DNA of 64,000 nucleotides from Pseudomonas sp. (GTDB taxonomy: Bacteria; Pseudomonadota; Gammaproteobacteria; Pseudomonadales; Pseudomonadaceae), in assembly GCA_007713455.1 (NCBI GenBank), contig VMRT01000010.1, forward strand, positions 62,001 through 126,000, in the 5' to 3' direction. Under the pieces are notes generated by a model. It saw nothing but the letters and a program-made list of their open reading frames with translations. It was not told the DNA's origin and searched no databases. The position numbers and the translations under genes were made by a program. Shown one piece after another: positions 25,711 to 34,887 of this stretch (positions within the stretch are counted from its first letter, which is position 1; each line of letters opens with the position of its first letter).

Positions 25711-26874
25711 ATGCATCCGTTCAGCTTTGCCACAACCGCGCAATTGATCTGTGAGCCCGGCTCTTCTCGCCGTTTGGCTAGCCTCTGCAAGGAGCGCGGG
25801 GCGCGTTCCGTATTGGTCGTCACCGATCCGGGCATCACCCGTTTCGGCCTGCTCAATGATGTCTTGCCTGGCTTCGAAAGCGAAGGCTTGGCAGTTGCGA
25901 TCTACGATCAGGTCATCGCCGATCCGCCGGAACACATCGTCATGACGGCGGTGGAGCAGGCTCGGGCAGTGGGAGCCGATCTCATCATCGGTTTCGGCGG
26001 TGGCAGCTCCATGGACGTCGCCAAGCTGGTGGCGTTGCTAGCGCATCCGGCCAGTGCGCAATCACTGCAGGACATCTACGGCGTCGGCAATGCCAAGGGC
26101 CAGCGCCTGCCGCTGATTCAGGTGCCGACCACCGCCGGCACCGGCTCGGAAGTCACGCAGATCGCCATCATCACCACTGGCGAAACCACCAAGATGGGTG
26201 TGGTGTCGACCCTGTTGCTGCCCGATCTGGCATTGCTGGATGCCGATCTCACCCTTGGCCTGCCATCTGCAGTCACCGCAGCGACTGGCATCGACGCCAT
26301 GGTGCACGCCATCGAGGCCTACACCAGCGCGCTCAAGAAAAATCCCATGTCCGATCTGTTGGCTCGCGAGGCGCTGCGCCTGCTGGCGGCGAACCTCGAC
26401 GAGGCGGTGCACAACGGCAGCAACCGGGAGGCGCGTCAGGCCATGCTGCTCGGCGCGTGCCTGGCCGGGCAGGCGTTCGCCAATGCGCCAGTAGCGGCGG
26501 TGCATGCCTTGGCCTATCCGCTGGGTGGCAATTTCCATATCCCGCACGGGCTGTCGAACGCGCTGGTACTGCCGCAGGTGCTGCGATTCAACGTCAGCGC
26601 GGCGACCACGCATTACGGCGAGCTGGCGCCGATCATCCTCGGCGACCGACTGCGCACGGACGACCCGTCGACCTACGCCGAACAGCTGATCGAGGAGTTC
26701 GAGCAGATGAGCGCACGCGTTGGCCTGCCGACCCGGCTGCGCGATGCCGGCGTGCCGGAGGAGATGCTGCCGCAGCTGGCCAAGGAGGCCATGCTGCAGC
26801 AGCGCCTGCTGGTCAACAACCCGCGCGAAGTCACCGAAGCCGATGCGCTGGCGATCTATCAGGCGGCGTATTGA
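25711..26874 (+). CDS. Iron-containing alcohol dehydrogenase
   Basis: This 387-residue group III alcohol dehydrogenase has the NAD(P)-binding GGGSSMDVAK, TTAGTGSEVT and metal-binding residues: the Asp and His in GIDAMVHAIEAY and the two histidines in VHALAYPLGGNFHIPHG. It interconverts an alcohol and its aldehyde or ketone in the cytosol; the substrate is not known. A clear AGGAGG ribosome binding site precedes the ATG. It follows the acyl-CoA genes across a REP-like element and precedes a thioesterase, so it may belong to the same catabolic set, but this is inferred from position only. Confidence 0.93.
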   Translation: MHPFSFATTAQLICEPGSSRRLASLCKERGARSVLVVTDPGITRFGLLNDVLPGFESEGLAVAIYDQVIADPPEHIVMTAVEQARAVGADLIIGFGGGSSMDVAKLVALLAHPASAQSLQDIYGVGNAKGQRLPLIQVPTTAGTGSEVTQIAIITTGETTKMGVVSTLLLPDLALLDADLTLGLPSAVTAATGIDAMVHAIEAYTSALKKNPMSDLLAREALRLLAANLDEAVHNGSNREARQAMLLGACLAGQAFANAPVAAVHALAYPLGGNFHIPHGLSNALVLPQVLRFNVSAATTHYGELAPIILGDRLRTDDPSTYAEQLIEEFEQMSARVGLPTRLRDAGVPEEMLPQLAKEAMLQQRLLVNNPREVTEADALAIYQAAY

Positions 26875-26907
26875 GCGCCTTTTTACTACTGCACGCGGAA
26901 ACCACCC

Positions 26908-27339
26908 ATGCCTGAGCAACCTAAGCACCTGCGCCACGATTACCGGCATTTCCAGCCCATCACCACACGCTGGCACGACAACGATATCTATGGCCACGTG
27001 AACAACGTCGTCTATTACGGTTTCTTCGATACCGCGGTGAACAACTATCTGATCCAGCAGGGCGGGCTGGATATCCAGGGCGGTGAGATCGTCGGTTTCG
27101 TGGTCAGCTCCGCCTGCGACTACTTTGCGTCGATCGCTTATCCGGACGTCATCGAGGTCGGGCTGCGGGTGGCCAGGCTGGGCAACTCGTCGGTGCAATA
27201 CGAGCTGGCTATCTTCCGCGAGGGTGAGCAGGAGGCCTGCGCCGCGGGCCGCTTCGTGCATGTCTTCGTCGAACGCGCAAGCAACCGTCCCATCACCATT
27301 CCCGGGCGCTTGCGCGCCGCGCTGGAAGCCTTGAGCTAA
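26908..27339 (+). CDS. Acyl-CoA thioesterase, hotdog (4HBT) family
   Basis: This 143-residue hotdog-fold protein carries the 4-hydroxybenzoyl-CoA thioesterase type motif TRWHDNDIYGHVNNVVYYGFFD (abridged: the key Asp is followed by GHVNN) near residues 25-45. It should hydrolyse an acyl-CoA to the free acid and CoA. It lies 33 bases after the alcohol dehydrogenase on the same strand, so the two are probably co-transcribed. Together with the dehydrogenases upstream it may help recycle CoA during breakdown of an alcohol- or acid-type substrate. Confidence 0.87.
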   Translation: MPEQPKHLRHDYRHFQPITTRWHDNDIYGHVNNVVYYGFFDTAVNNYLIQQGGLDIQGGEIVGFVVSSACDYFASIAYPDVIEVGLRVARLGNSSVQYELAIFREGEQEACAAGRFVHVFVERASNRPITIPGRLRAALEALS

Positions 27340-27376
27340 CCCGCTCGGCGCATACAGCAGAAGCCGTAAAAACGAG

Positions 27377-27409
27377 ATCGCCCGGAGCGGCTGGGCCGGT
27401 CCGGGCGAT
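27377..27409. terminator. Strong hairpin between convergent genes
   Basis: ATCGCCCGGA (27377-27386) pairs perfectly with TCCGGGCGAT (27400-27409). There is no T-run after it, so a termination role is likely from its position between convergent genes but not certain. Confidence 0.55.
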
Positions 27410-27451
27410 GCGGTGGCGCTGCGAGACGGCAATGCCTGCCGTCTGCGGCCC

Positions 27452-27913
27452 TCAGTGATGCTTGTGTTTGTGCTTGTAATGACCTTTGGCTTTGCCTGGA
27501 TGGCCGTAGTAGCGGCGATCATCCCGGTAGCGACGGTCACGCCGGTAGTCATCATCATCGTCGCCGTAGGCATTGCCGATCGCGCCGCCAGCGCCGCCGC
27601 CCACGGCTGCGCCGATCAGCCCACCCGTGCTGCCACCGACCTGCTGGCCGATGACATTACCGCCAGCGGCGCCGAGGCCACCACCAATGGCCGCTTCGGT
27701 ACGGCTGCGTTTGTCCGCACCGACCATGCCACCAGCCGCGCCGCCAACGCCGGCACCGATGGTGGCGCCGGTCGAGCCCCCCAGATGCTCTCCCACCACT
27801 GAACCCAGTGCGCCGCCAAGCGCGCCGCCGACGGCAGCTTCGGTGTTGCTGCCGGCGAAGGCTGCCGCGCTGAGCAGGCTGGTGGACAACAGGAAAATCG
27901 AGGCGTACTTCAT
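27452..27913 (-). CDS. Exported glycine-zipper protein with charged histidine/lysine tail
   Basis: This 153-residue protein has a signal peptide (about residues 1-20, ending AAAFA) and two long runs of small residues with GxxxG-type repeats (about 25-115), as in glycine-zipper proteins that insert in or associate with membranes. The C-terminal 40 residues change completely: an Asp run, then Arg/Tyr-rich repeats, then a Lys/His-rich end (HYKHKHKHH) that could bind metal or nucleic acid. No precise function is known. It is alone, convergent with the thioesterase. Confidence 0.8.
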   Translation of the reverse strand: MKYASIFLLSTSLLSAAAFAGSNTEAAVGGALGGALGSVVGEHLGGSTGATIGAGVGGAAGGMVGADKRSRTEAAIGGGLGAAGGNVIGQQVGGSTGGLIGAAVGGGAGGAIGNAYGDDDDDYRRDRRYRDDRRYYGHPGKAKGHYKHKHKHH

Positions 27914-28090
27914 GGAGTGATCCCGTATGTGGATTGCGCCGCGATCCTCACGCGCCGCTGCGCTTGCGGCAAGAGTGTTCCGATGAAATGCGTGATCCGG
28001 TTGGCGTTTGCTAACTATTTGATTTCGCTAAGGAACAAGAGGTGCTTCGAGTGGTCTTAGCTCGCTTGTGGTGGGCTGCGCGCAGGGCCT

Positions 28091-28993
28091 TTACCCGCTC
28101 GGAATCAGCATCAGCCTTGCGCGCGCACCGCTGCGGCAGGGCTGTAGATCCGCGGCGGGCTGTGCTGCGGCAGGGCTGTAGATCCGCGGCGGGCTGTGCT
28201 GCGGCAGGTGGATGAGGTTGAGGTTATGTCGCTGCGCCCACTGGGCGGCCAGGCCAGTGGGTGAAGACAGGCTCACCAGCGCTGGAATCCCGGCCCGCTG
28301 CACTTTCTGCACCAGCTCCAGGCTGCAGCGGCTGGTGACGATCGCCAGACCACCGGCCGCTGCACAGCCGGAGCGGGCCATGGCACCGATCAGCTTGTCC
28401 AGCGCGTTATGCCGCCCGATATCCTCGCGGCCCAGGCGGATCTCGCCGTTGGCGTCCATGAACAATGCGGCGTGCACCGCCCCGCAGTCGCGCCCCAGCG
28501 GTTGAAACGCTTCGATTCGTTGACGCAGGTCCTGCAACCAGTGCGAGGGCGGCAGTGGCGCTGCCGGCATGACGGGCAGGCGCGGCAGTGCCTGCTCCAG
28601 CGCTTCGACCCCGCAGAGCCCGCAGCTGCTGTTGCCGGGTAGCTGGCGGCGTTGCTGCTTGAGGCGCCAGAACGCGCGGCTGGCAATGTCCAATTCGGCG
28701 CGCCGCGCACTGCCTCTGCCGTGCAGGCGAATGTCGTAGATATCATCCAGCGACTCGACGAAGCCATTGGCCAGGCTGAAACCAACCACGAAATCTTCCA
28801 GATCGGCCGGCGAGATCATCATCACCGCCTGGCTCAGCCCGTTGTAGGCGATCGCCAGCGCGCACTCCTCGGCAAGATCGACTGCGCATTGCGCGACATC
28901 GTCGATTGGCTGGTAGCAGTAGCGCTGGCTGGCGCCGGCAGGTGGTTGCGCGGCAGTGGCGACGCCGGCATTCAGGCGAGACGGGGCGTTCAT
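28091..28993 (-). CDS. fdhD: Formate dehydrogenase sulfurtransferase FdhD (C-terminus altered)
   Basis: FdhD transfers sulfur to the molybdenum cofactor before it enters formate-dehydrogenase-type enzymes. The CxxC motif SSCGLCG near residue 124 is the sulfur carrier site, and GREDIGRHNALDKLIG and VTSRCSLELVQKV are family signatures. The 300-residue frame ends with about 24 residues that arise from a 34-bp tandem duplication at 28131-28198. With one copy, the reading frame would end YSPAAAVRAQG at a TGA (28111-28113), which looks like the ancestral end. The core is intact, so activity may be kept. A YdeP-type oxidoreductase at 52.4-54.8 kb is a possible client. Confidence 0.92.
   Translation of the reverse strand: MNAPSRLNAGVATAAQPPAGASQRYCYQPIDDVAQCAVDLAEECALAIAYNGLSQAVMMISPADLEDFVVGFSLANGFVESLDDIYDIRLHGRGSARRAELDIASRAFWRLKQQRRQLPGNSSCGLCGVEALEQALPRLPVMPAAPLPPSHWLQDLRQRIEAFQPLGRDCGAVHAALFMDANGEIRLGREDIGRHNALDKLIGAMARSGCAAAGGLAIVTSRCSLELVQKVQRAGIPALVSLSSPTGLAAQWAQRHNLNLIHLPQHSPPRIYSPAAAQPAADLQPCRSGARARLMLIPSG
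28131..28208. repeat. 34-bp tandem duplication (2.3 copies) at the 3' end of fdhD
   Basis: Exact units at 28131-28164 and 28165-28198, followed by the first 10 bases of a third (28199-28208). The unit length is not a multiple of three, so the second copy shifts the fdhD frame. The perfect identity of the units suggests a recent event. Confidence 0.95.
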
Positions 28994-29262
28994 CGGCGAT
29001 TCGGTCCGGTTAGTCGCCTGCTTGGCAGGTTCGGTTGGTCAATTTCGGCGTCCATGGCCCCGATACTGGGTTGCTGCTCCTCGCCATAGCCCGCTATGAC
29101 TTGTCGCAGCACCTTGTCTCGGCCATTTACATCCGAACCTGCCTCAACCACTCACCGCACAGGCCACGAAGTCTGACGAGACCGGCGTTCTGCAACGCTG
29201 CAACTGCAGTGCATGCTCGCCGCCGGTGGATAGGGTTATGACCCCAGCCGGCTACGGACGAT
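28994..29262. other. Intergenic region upstream of fdhD
   Basis: This stretch of 269 bases lies between fdhD and the second hybrid kinase, both on the minus strand. It should hold the fdhD promoter. I see no gene, no clear promoter consensus and no strong terminator for it. Confidence 0.4.
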
Positions 29263-31824
29263 TCACCGCTGGTCGTTATCCGCCAGCATGTCGCGTACGC
29301 GCTTGGCCAGCGCATCGAGGTTGAACGGCTTGCTGATCATGTCCATGCCCGGTTCGAGGAAGTCCGCGCTGGCGGCCTGCTTGGCATAGCCGGTCATGAA
29401 CAGCACCGGCAGATCGGGGCGATGCTGGCGCGCGACATCCGCCAGTTGCCGGCCGTTCATGCCGGGCAGTCCGACATCGGTGACCAGCATGTCGATGGTG
29501 GGCGTGCTCTCAAGCAGGCGGATCGCCGCATTGCCGTCGGCGGCTTCCAGCGTCTGATAGCCGAGCATCTGTAGCACGTCGATGACCAGCAGGCGCACCG
29601 CCGGATCATCCTCGACCACCAGGACGGTTTCGCCTTGCTGGGCCTGAAGCGGGCCGTCGTCTTCGCCGGCTGGCGCGACGCTGGCGCCTTGGTCCTCGAA
29701 TACGGGAAGGTACAGGCTGACCTGGGTGCCTTCGCCCGGTTCGCTGGTGATCTGGATATGGCCGCCGGCCTGCCGGGTGAAGCCGTAGACCATGGAAAGG
29801 CCGAGCCCGGTGCCCTGGCCGATGGGTTTGGTGGTGAAGAACGGTTCGAAGACGCTGGCCAGCACCTTGGGGCTCATGCCGCAGCCGCTGTCGGTCAGGC
29901 AGAGGATGACGTAGCGCCCGGCGGCCAGATCGCCCACATCGCCTTGCCTGTACAGTTCGACATTGCGAGTTTCCAGCAGCAGGGCGCCGCCGTCAGCCAT
30001 GGCGTCGCGGGCGTTGATGACCAGGTTGAGCAGCGCGCTTTCCAGCTGGTTTTCGTCGCTGGAAACCGGCCACAGACCTTGCTGCAATTGATTGCGGATG
30101 TGGATATGGCTGCCCAGCGTGCGGCTGAGCAGGTCGTGCATCGACTCGATCAGCTGGTTCAGCTCGACACGCTTGAGATTCAGCGGCTGGCGCCGGGCGA
30201 AGGCGAGCAGGCGGTGGGTCAGTGCCGCGGCGCGATTGGCCGAGGTGACTGCGGCATCGATGAAGCGCTGGGTTTCGCCGTGGCGGCCGGACTGGATGTA
30301 GCGCTGGATCAGGTCCAGGCCGCCGATGATACCGGTCAGCATGTTGTTGAAGTCGTGGGCGATGCCGCCGGTCAGCTGGCCGACTGCTTCCATCTTCTGC
30401 GCCTGACGCAGCGCTTCCTGTGCCTGCTCGCGGCTGGCCATTTCCTTGAGCAGGCGTTCGTAGACTTCCGCCAGTGCCTGGGTGCGCTCCTGAATACGGC
30501 TTTCCAGCGTCTCGTTGAGTTCGCGCAGAGCCTGTTCGGCGCGCCAGCGCTCGGTGACATCCAGTGCCATGACGAAGAAGCCGAGCACGTTGCCCTGGCC
30601 GTCGCGGCGCGGCAGGTAGTGCACCAGCATGCGTCGGGCCTCGCCGTCGCGGTGCGGGCTATGCGCCTCGAAGGTCACGTCGCGGCCGGCGAGGGCGTCA
30701 CGGATGCTTGTCTGGCGCTCGGCATAGCCGCGTTCACCGAGCACTTCGCGGGCAGTCTTGCCCAGCAGCCATTCGGTCGAGTGGCCGAACCAGTCGGAGT
30801 AGTAGCGGTTGTTGAAGCGAAAACGCTCCTCGGCGTCGACGTAGCCGATAAGCACCGGCAGAGCGTCGGTGACCATCTTCAACTCGGCTTCGCTCTGGCG
30901 CAGGGCATCTTCGCTGGCCTGCTGTCCGGTGATGTTCATCACTGCGCCGGGGAAGCGCTGTGGCCAGCCCTGCTCATCGCAATGGCAGCGCCCGCGCGCC
31001 AGCGCCCAACGGGTGGCGCCATCGTCGCTGCGCAGCCTGTAGCGCTCGTCGAGCGTACCGCGCTCGACGATGCAGCGCTCCAGCGCGGCGCGCAGGCGTG
31101 GCACGTCGTCGGGATGGACATGATCGAAAAAGGCTTCGCTGCTCAGGCCGTTCGGCCCGGACTGGGCCACCGGCAGGATGCGGGAAAGCTCCGCGCCCGT
31201 CGGAATCTCGCTGGCCTGGATGGCCCAGTCCCAGATGCCGATCAGATCGCTGGCCTCGAGCGCCAGTTGCAGGCGCTGTTCGCTGGCGCGGTGCACCTCG
31301 GCGCTGAGTTTGTAGTGCAGGGCGGTCTGCGACAGGCGGGTTTCCGTGCGCACGCGTTCGCTGGTCTCGCTGAGGCACAGCAGCAGACCGCCGATGCCGT
31401 GCGAGGCGTTGCGAATGGGGCTCAGGGCGAGGTCGAACCAGGCTTCCACCGGAGCGCCATCGCGTTCGATGACCAGTTGCTGATTGCGCAGTACCCGTGG
31501 CTCACCGCGGCGGGCAGTGTCGCAGGCCGGCTCCAGCAGGGCCCAGGTCGCGCCCCAGCGGTGGCAAGCGGGCTGGCCGAGTTCGGCCGGGTGGCGATCG
31601 CCGATCAGTGCGGCGTGGGCGTCGTTGTACAACTGCAGCGCCTGGTCGCCCCAGAGGATGCACATCGGCAGGGGCGCTTCGAGAATGGTGTCCAGCAGCA
31701 GCCGTAGCGAAGCCGGCCAGGCGTCAGGAGTTCCGAGCGCAGTCGCACCCCAGTCATGCCGGCGGATTCGCTCGCTCATCTCGCTGTGACTATGGGGCCA
31801 GAATTCGGCGCCTACTGCTGCCAT
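29263..31824 (-). CDS. Orphan hybrid sensor histidine kinase (multiple PAS, HisKA, HATPase, REC)
   Basis: This 853-residue soluble protein has an N-terminal GAF/PAS-like region (about residues 20-165), two further PAS domains (about 180-300 and 315-435), a coiled coil, a HisKA box [13 protein letters not shown] with His490, an HATPase domain (DSGCGMSP and [12 protein letters not shown]) and a C-terminal receiver (Asp in [13 protein letters not shown]). The kinase-receiver part is clearly related to that of the stressosome hybrid kinase. No membrane helix is visible. No response regulator or Hpt gene is next to it, so the partner is unknown. A TAGGAAG ribosome binding site precedes the ATG. 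Confidence 0.9.
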   Translation of the reverse strand: MAAVGAEFWPHSHSEMSERIRRHDWGATALGTPDAWPASLRLLLDTILEAPLPMCILWGDQALQLYNDAHAALIGDRHPAELGQPACHRWGATWALLEPACDTARRGEPRVLRNQQLVIERDGAPVEAWFDLALSPIRNASHGIGGLLLCLSETSERVRTETRLSQTALHYKLSAEVHRASEQRLQLALEASDLIGIWDWAIQASEIPTGAELSRILPVAQSGPNGLSSEAFFDHVHPDDVPRLRAALERCIVERGTLDERYRLRSDDGATRWALARGRCHCDEQGWPQRFPGAVMNITGQQASEDALRQSEAELKMVTDALPVLIGYVDAEERFRFNNRYYSDWFGHSTEWLLGKTAREVLGERGYAERQTSIRDALAGRDVTFEAHSPHRDGEARRMLVHYLPRRDGQGNVLGFFVMALDVTERWRAEQALRELNETLESRIQERTQALAEVYERLLKEMASREQAQEALRQAQKMEAVGQLTGGIAHDFNNMLTGIIGGLDLIQRYIQSGRHGETQRFIDAAVTSANRAAALTHRLLAFARRQPLNLKRVELNQLIESMHDLLSRTLGSHIHIRNQLQQGLWPVSSDENQLESALLNLVINARDAMADGGALLLETRNVELYRQGDVGDLAAGRYVILCLTDSGCGMSPKVLASVFEPFFTTKPIGQGTGLGLSMVYGFTRQAGGHIQITSEPGEGTQVSLYLPVFEDQGASVAPAGEDDGPLQAQQGETVLVVEDDPAVRLLVIDVLQMLGYQTLEAADGNAAIRLLESTPTIDMLVTDVGLPGMNGRQLADVARQHRPDLPVLFMTGYAKQAASADFLEPGMDMISKPFNLDALAKRVRDMLADNDQR

Positions 31825-31994
31825 GTTGCTTCCTATCGATCATCCGTGGGCGAACTACGAGCGGCAGGGCATGTGCTGCGCACCGCTGCGCTGTTTCGAT
31901 GCGTGCCGGCCCGGGCTCATCCTGAGCCGGTTCCCGCCGACGGCAACTGTTGCGTAGTGTAAAGCTTCCTGCTGCCTGAAGGCAGCGCCAGCCG

Positions 31995-32675
31995 TCACGC
32001 TGGACCGCCCTGCAGGCTGCGGATCAGGTCGAGGTAATCGTCAACCGCGGCGAATTCCTCGGTGTCCTTCGGTGCGCGGCGGCTGTCCGGCTCGCGCACC
32101 GCCAGCAGATGCGCGATGCCGAAGCGCTGCGCACTACGCAGGATCGGCAGGCTATCGTCGATGAACAGTGCGCGTGCTGGCTCGAACTCCAGATCCTGGC
32201 GCAGTGCGTGCCAGAACTGCGGCTCCTCCTTCGGATAGCCGTAGTCGTGGGAGCTGATCAGGCGGTCGAACCAGGGCGCCAGTTCGATCTTCTCCAGCTT
32301 CAGCGACAACGAGTCGCGGTGCGCATTGGTGATCAGCACCACGCGCTTGCCGGTCTGGCGCAACGCGGCGAGAAATTCGTCGGCATTTGGTCGAAGGGCG
32401 ATCAGCTCGGCGATCTCGCGTTTCATGTCGCGGATCGGCAGGTTGAGTTCGCGGGTCCAGTAGTCCAAGCAATACCAGGTGAGTTTGCCGACGTGCTCGT
32501 TGAACAGTGGCGCCAGTTCCAGCTCGGCCATGGCGCGGCTGATGCCGTGCAGCTCGGCGTAGCGTTGCGGCAGCAGTTCGAGCCAGAAATGATTGTCGAA
32601 ATGGAGATCCAGCAGCGTGCCGTCCATGTCGAGCAGGACGGTATCGATGTCGGACCAGGGCAGGTTGGAGGTCAT
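31995..32675 (-). CDS. yrfG: HAD-family hydrolase, GMP/IMP nucleotidase YrfG-like
   Basis: This 226-residue haloacid-dehalogenase-type phosphatase has motif I LLDMDGTLLDLHFDNHFW with the nucleophilic Asp, motif II LITNAHRD, and motif IV FIDDSLPIL. The sequence pattern fits the YrfG group that dephosphorylates purine nucleotides such as GMP and IMP. It is divergent from nudE-cysQ, an arrangement shared with other pseudomonads; all three proteins act on nucleotides or nucleotide-like phosphates. The enzyme should be cytosolic. Confidence 0.88.
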   Translation of the reverse strand: MTSNLPWSDIDTVLLDMDGTLLDLHFDNHFWLELLPQRYAELHGISRAMAELELAPLFNEHVGKLTWYCLDYWTRELNLPIRDMKREIAELIALRPNADEFLAALRQTGKRVVLITNAHRDSLSLKLEKIELAPWFDRLISSHDYGYPKEEPQFWHALRQDLEFEPARALFIDDSLPILRSAQRFGIAHLLAVREPDSRRAPKDTEEFAAVDDYLDLIRSLQGGPA

Positions 32676-32794
32676 GTGCGGGCTCGCGTCAGCGGTGTAT
32701 GGACGGGACGGCGTCGGTCAGCTGGTCGCAAAGCACTCACGGCCAGCGCAAAAAGCCGGGTTATGATAGCCGCTCGCGTTTCCAGGAGTTTCCC

Positions 32795-33361
32795 ATGCGC
32801 CAGAAACCCACCGTGCTAGCCCGTGAGATCGTCGCCAGCAGCCGACTGTTCCGTGTCGAGGAGCTGCAGCTGCGTTTTTCCAATGGTGTCGAGCGCACCT
32901 ATGAACGCCTGGTCGGCAAGGGCAGCGGTTACGGCGCGGTGATGATCGTGGCGCTGGCCGATGCGGAGAATGCACTGCTGGTCGAGGAATATTGCGGCGG
33001 CACCGACACCTATGAGCTGTCGCTGCCCAAGGGCCTGATCGAGCCGGGTGAAGACGTGCTCGAAGCGGCCAACCGCGAACTCAAGGAGGAGGCCGGCTTC
33101 GGCGCGCGCCGCCTCGAGCTGCTTACCGAGCTGTCGTTGTCGCCCGGTTACATGAGCCAGAAGATTCAGGTGGTGCTGGCGCGCGATCTGTATCCGGAGC
33201 AGCTGCCCGGCGACGAGCCGGAGCCGATGCGGCTCGACAAGGTCAACCTGCACGAACTGTCCAGTCTGGTGCAGCATCCGCAGTTCAGCGAGGGGCGCGC
33301 ATTGGCCGCGTTGTACCTGGCCAAGGATCTGTTGACCCAGCGCGGAGAGTTCGGCCAATGA
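32795..33361 (+). CDS. nudE: ADP compounds hydrolase NudE
   Basis: This 188-residue Nudix hydrolase has its Nudix box at residues 80-102 (GLIEPGE, seven residues, then RELKEEAGF), with all conserved Gly, Glu and Arg residues. NudE cleaves ADP-ribose, NADH and diadenosine polyphosphates to nucleoside monophosphates. The ATG at 32795 is preceded by CAGGAG; the frame is open upstream but without similarity. Its stop overlaps the cysQ start by 4 bases, so the genes are translationally coupled, which fits a shared housecleaning role. Confidence 0.92.
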   Translation: MRQKPTVLAREIVASSRLFRVEELQLRFSNGVERTYERLVGKGSGYGAVMIVALADAENALLVEEYCGGTDTYELSLPKGLIEPGEDVLEAANRELKEEAGFGARRLELLTELSLSPGYMSQKIQVVLARDLYPEQLPGDEPEPMRLDKVNLHELSSLVQHPQFSEGRALAALYLAKDLLTQRGEFGQ

Positions 33362-34176
33362 GTCATCCCTATCTGTCGTCGGTCATCGATCTGGTGCGTC
33401 AGGCGGGCGAGGCGATCCTGCCGCACTGGCGCAGCGAGCTGGATGTCCAGACCAAGACCGACGAATCGCCGGTGACCGTCGCCGATATGGCGGCGCATCA
33501 GGTGTTACTGGACGGCCTGAAGGCGCTGGATAGCGCCATCCCGGTGCTGTCCGAGGAGGATTGCGAGGTGCCGCTGAGCGAGCGCGCCGGCTGGACGCGC
33601 TGGTGGCTGGTTGACCCGCTGGATGGCACCAAGGAATTCATCGCCGGCAGCGAGGAGTTCACGGTCAACGTCGCGCTGATCGAGGCGGGCAAGGTGCGCT
33701 TCGGCGTGGTCGGCATTCCGGCATCCGGACGCTGTTACTACGGCGGCGAGGATTTCGGCGCCTGGCGCAGCGAAGTGTCCGGCGCGACTCAGCCGCTGCG
33801 CGTGCGCCAGCAGCCGGAGGAAGCGTTTACCGTGGTCGCCAGCCGGCGCCACAGCAGTCCGGCGCAGGAGCAGCTGTTGAGTCGTCTGGGCGAACGTTTC
33901 GGTGAGCTGGCGCTGGCGAATGTCGGCAGTTCGCTGAAATTCTGCCTGCTGGCCGAAGGTGCTGCGGACTGCTACCCGCGCCTGGCGCCGACCTCGCAGT
34001 GGGATACCGCTGCCGCGCAGGGGGTGCTGGAAGGTGCCGGTGGCGAGGTGCTGGATGTCAGTGGTGCGGCGCTGCGCTATGACGCGCGGGAAAGTTATCT
34101 GAACCCGTCTTTCCTGGCCCTGCCCAGAGGCGTCGACTGGCGCGACTGGCTGATCGAGCTGGCCAATCGCGAGTAA
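33358..34176 (+). CDS. cysQ: 3'(2'),5'-bisphosphate nucleotidase CysQ
   Basis: This 272-residue member of the inositol monophosphatase superfamily removes the 3' phosphate from PAP (adenosine 3',5'-bisphosphate), a product of sulfate assimilation. The metal-binding motifs are visible: LSEEDCEVP near residue 63, VDPLDGTKEFI near 84-94, and a C-terminal TSQWDTAAAQGVLEGAGG. It is cytosolic or membrane-peripheral. It is coupled to nudE by an ATGA overlap. Confidence 0.93.
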   Translation: MSHPYLSSVIDLVRQAGEAILPHWRSELDVQTKTDESPVTVADMAAHQVLLDGLKALDSAIPVLSEEDCEVPLSERAGWTRWWLVDPLDGTKEFIAGSEEFTVNVALIEAGKVRFGVVGIPASGRCYYGGEDFGAWRSEVSGATQPLRVRQQPEEAFTVVASRRHSSPAQEQLLSRLGERFGELALANVGSSLKFCLLAEGAADCYPRLAPTSQWDTAAAQGVLEGAGGEVLDVSGAALRYDARESYLNPSFLALPRGVDWRDWLIELANRE

Positions 34177-34252
34177 CCCGGCGCGCCTGCCTGGAGCGGG
34201 CATTGCGCCGACTGAGCAAGCCGTCGCAGACGCGTGCAATGTAATCCTTCGC

Positions 34253-34705
34253 TTATTTGTGCAGCACGAACTGCCCGGTGAAGCGCACCGCGTCACGGCC
34301 GTCGGCCGCCAGAATGCGGCTTTTCAGCTCCAGCCGCGAACGGCCACGGCGACGATAGATCGATTCGAAGCGCTCCCAGGCCTCGGGGCTCGGCGCTGAA
34401 CAGATGGCGATTGCATCGTCCACCACCGGCAGCGGGTACTCGATCTGCCCTTCGTGGATGACGATGTGCCCATCCTCGATGCCCGCCTCGCGCAGCCGCA
34501 GATGCAGCCAGCCCCAGCCTGCCAGCACCGAAGCGCAATACAGACTGCCGCCGAACATGCTGCTCTTGTGGTTGATGTTCGGCTGCAGCGGTACCTGCAG
34601 GCGCAACTCGTGGTTTTCCCACTGCTCGACGCGCAGCCCGAGCGAGCGGGTCAGCGGAATGTCGTGATGGAGGATGGCTTCCAGGTAGCGGCTATCGCGG
34701 CTCAT
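34253..34705 (-). CDS. Putative thioesterase, YiiD C-terminal-domain family
   Basis: This 150-residue hotdog-fold protein matches the domain found at the C-terminus of E. coli YiiD: NINHKSSMFGGSLYCASVLAGWGWLHLRL in the first half, with later RSRLELKSRI and the final FTGQFVLHK. Its substrate is unknown. The start at 34705 (MSRDSRYLE) fits the family; an upstream extension to 34768 is open but not conserved. It is convergent with cysQ and follows the cysteine-cluster pseudogene on the same strand. Confidence 0.75.
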   Translation of the reverse strand: MSRDSRYLEAILHHDIPLTRSLGLRVEQWENHELRLQVPLQPNINHKSSMFGGSLYCASVLAGWGWLHLRLREAGIEDGHIVIHEGQIEYPLPVVDDAIAICSAPSPEAWERFESIYRRRGRSRLELKSRILAADGRDAVRFTGQFVLHK

Positions 34706-34887
34706 GCCGGGGAGGTTCCTAAACGTTACGAAGATACAGACAGACGCCAAGCATGACTCCTGAGTCACGCTTTGGCCAGTCCGTTCAGGCTATCCGTGGC
34801 AACGAATCCGGGCACGCCGCGCTGCTGTCTGCGGTGTTCCGCATCGGTGCTGGCGGGTGCAGCGGCGATGTCCGATGGTGCGCCGCG

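Noticed and set aside
29635..31707. 690-residue open frame antisense to the second hybrid kinase
   Set aside because: It mirrors codon bias of the opposite strand and shows no domain; the minus-strand kinase is unambiguous.
31972..31987. GCTGCC-TGAA-GGCAGC hairpin as terminator of yrfG
   Set aside because: The stem is short and no T-run follows on either strand, so termination cannot be supported.
34790..34887. Extended C-terminus of the cysteine-cluster protein in the unshifted frame
   Set aside because: After the frameshift near 35082 this frame has no family similarity, while the other frame continues the family to a stop at 34888.
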